A stretch of DNA of 5,539 bases from Thermococcus sp. GTDB lineage: Archaea > Methanobacteriota_B > Thermococci > Thermococcales > Thermococcaceae. Below the pieces are notes generated by a model. It did no database searches. It worked only from the letters and a program-made list of their open reading frames with translations, and was not told the origin of the DNA. The stretch spans positions 1-5,539 of the forward strand of contig JAGGWM010000131.1 in assembly GCA_021157445.1 (NCBI GenBank). Direction: 5' to 3'. Positions 4,816 through 5,539 of this stretch are shown piece after piece; position 1 is the stretch's first letter, and each line of letters opens with the position of its first letter. Both the position numbers and the translations under genes were made by a program.

Positions 4816-5539
4816 TTAGCTTTGTGCTAGTTCGGAGGGTAAGACTACTCTAATGGTGTCCGCTGGGTTGAAACCGCTAGTGTCTGCTGGGTCGAGGATT
4901 ACTACCGGCTCGCCAGTATCGCTGTCTGTCCACTCGCCGACGATCCAGCTGATCGTTGCGTACTCGTCGAGGTTTGGATAGATCGTGTTGGCGAAGTAGT
5001 AGGCTCCTGCGAGTGTTGAGTCAGCATCAGTACCGTAGATTGTGACCACCAGTGCACCGGTCTCGTTGTCCTCAAAGAGCTGGATTATGAAGTATCCTTC
5101 GGTAACGTTGTACCAAACTTCTGGGCCGCTCCAGGTGAGGTTTCCTTCTGGAGTGACTATTGTGATGTTTTCGCCGATTACCATGTGGACTGGGGCGATG
5201 TCTTCATAAACTGCCGTGATTGTGTTGACTGCCGGACCACCGACCGCAATGACGACGTCCTTGTCTGTGAGTGCGCTCATGTTGATCTGGGCGTCAGTCC
5301 TCATGAAGAACTTGTCCGCTGGGACTGTGCTTGAAATGTATGCTGAGATTGCGAATGAATCACTGCTAAGGGCACCACTGCCGTATGCCACATAGACATG
5401 CTCAGCCTCCTGGACTTTCTCGTCGTAGTCTCCAATTGTTACGTGGAGCTTCTCTGTGGCGTTTACCTGAACAGGCGTGAGGTCGCCAATGGTGATGTTG
5501 TATACTCCTGGTTCTTCAAGAGTGTAGTTGAACTCAACT
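4816..5539 (-). CDS. S-layer protein, C-terminal part (runs off right edge)
   Basis: The minus strand is open from the right edge to TAA at 4816, giving the last 240 residues. The reading includes DVVIAVGGPAVNTITAVYED and YYFANTIYPNLDEYATISWI, ending in DTIRVVLPSELAQS. I recognise these as the C-terminal region of the Thermococcales S-layer protein, comparable to the archaeal S_layer_C domain. The full protein is about 600 residues, so more than half is outside the window. It forms the paracrystalline cell coat. The composition is as expected for an exported lattice protein: acidic, Thr/Val/Asp-rich, no Cys in the visible part. Eight Asn-X-Ser/Thr sequons are present, so it is a likely N-glycoprotein. 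Codons are G/C-ending and the gene is clearly more GC-rich than its neighbours, in keeping with very high expression. No membrane helix closes the visible C-terminus. Its promoter lies outside the window. Confidence 0.75.
   Translation of the reverse strand, partial: VEFNYTLEEPGVYNITIGDLTPVQVNATEKLHVTIGDYDEKVQEAEHVYVAYGSGALSSDSFAISAYISSTVPADKFFMRTDAQINMSALTDKDVVIAVGGPAVNTITAVYEDIAPVHMVIGENITIVTPEGNLTWSGPEVWYNVTEGYFIIQLFEDNETGALVVTIYGTDADSTLAGAYYFANTIYPNLDEYATISWIVGEWTDSDTGEPVVILDPADTSGFNPADTIRVVLPSELAQS

Noticed and set aside
4528..4830. Plus-strand 100-codon frame spanning the glycosyltransferase start
   Set aside because: Antisense to the N-terminus of the membrane protein and to a T-rich terminator; the composition is not protein-like at its end.
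1..5539. CRISPR array, tRNA or rRNA genes
   Set aside because: No regularly spaced direct repeats of 24-37 nt and no cloverleaf or rRNA-like segment were seen on either strand.

Overview
The window looks like a chromosomal segment of a hyperthermophilic archaeon of the order Thermococcales (Pyrococcus or Thermococcus). The evidence is: an S-layer protein fragment that I recognise as Thermococcales-like, a GGAGG/GGTGA type Shine-Dalgarno site, very short leaders behind A/T-rich TATA-like boxes, Lys/Glu/Ile-rich proteins, and debris of IS families common in that order (IS982-like and IS200/IS605-like). No database search was run; all family names come from reading the translations.

Layout. (1) Positions 1-1075 hold a leftward operon: a DUF1616-like, single-anchor, sequon-rich surface protein (343-1029), followed two bases after its stop codon by the N-terminal part of a multi-membrane GT39/PMT-like glycosyltransferase that runs off the left edge (1-340). 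(2) Positions 1062-1975 form a 0.9 kb gene-poor stretch of decayed DNA. It holds an internally deleted IS982-like transposase remnant on the minus strand, a broken unidentified reading frame on the plus strand, a GC-rich hairpin that looks like the right end of an IS200/IS605 element with no tnpB, a small dyad with an orphan TATA-like box, and a strongly G/T-rich tract carrying TGTA every 9-11 bp. (3) Positions 2005-2502 hold the only intact rightward gene, a small helix-turn-helix plus coiled-coil protein. (4) Positions 2608-4722 hold a leftward 704-residue GT39/PMT-like glycosyltransferase with a C-terminal beta-sandwich domain. (5) Positions 4816-5539 hold the C-terminal 240 residues of the S-layer protein, also leftward, cut by the right edge.

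How the parts may work together. The three leftward blocks share a cell-envelope theme: two lipid-sugar-dependent membrane glycosyltransferases, a surface protein with ten N-glycosylation sequons, and an S-layer protein with eight sequons in the visible part. I infer that this is an envelope glycosylation neighbourhood beside the S-layer gene. The rightward HTH gene, with IS debris on its left, reads as an accessory insertion between the two glycosylation blocks. The S-layer gene is visibly more GC-rich (about 57% in two sampled 60-base rows) than the glycosyltransferase next to it (about 32-42% in sampled rows), as expected for a highly expressed core gene beside variable glycan genes.
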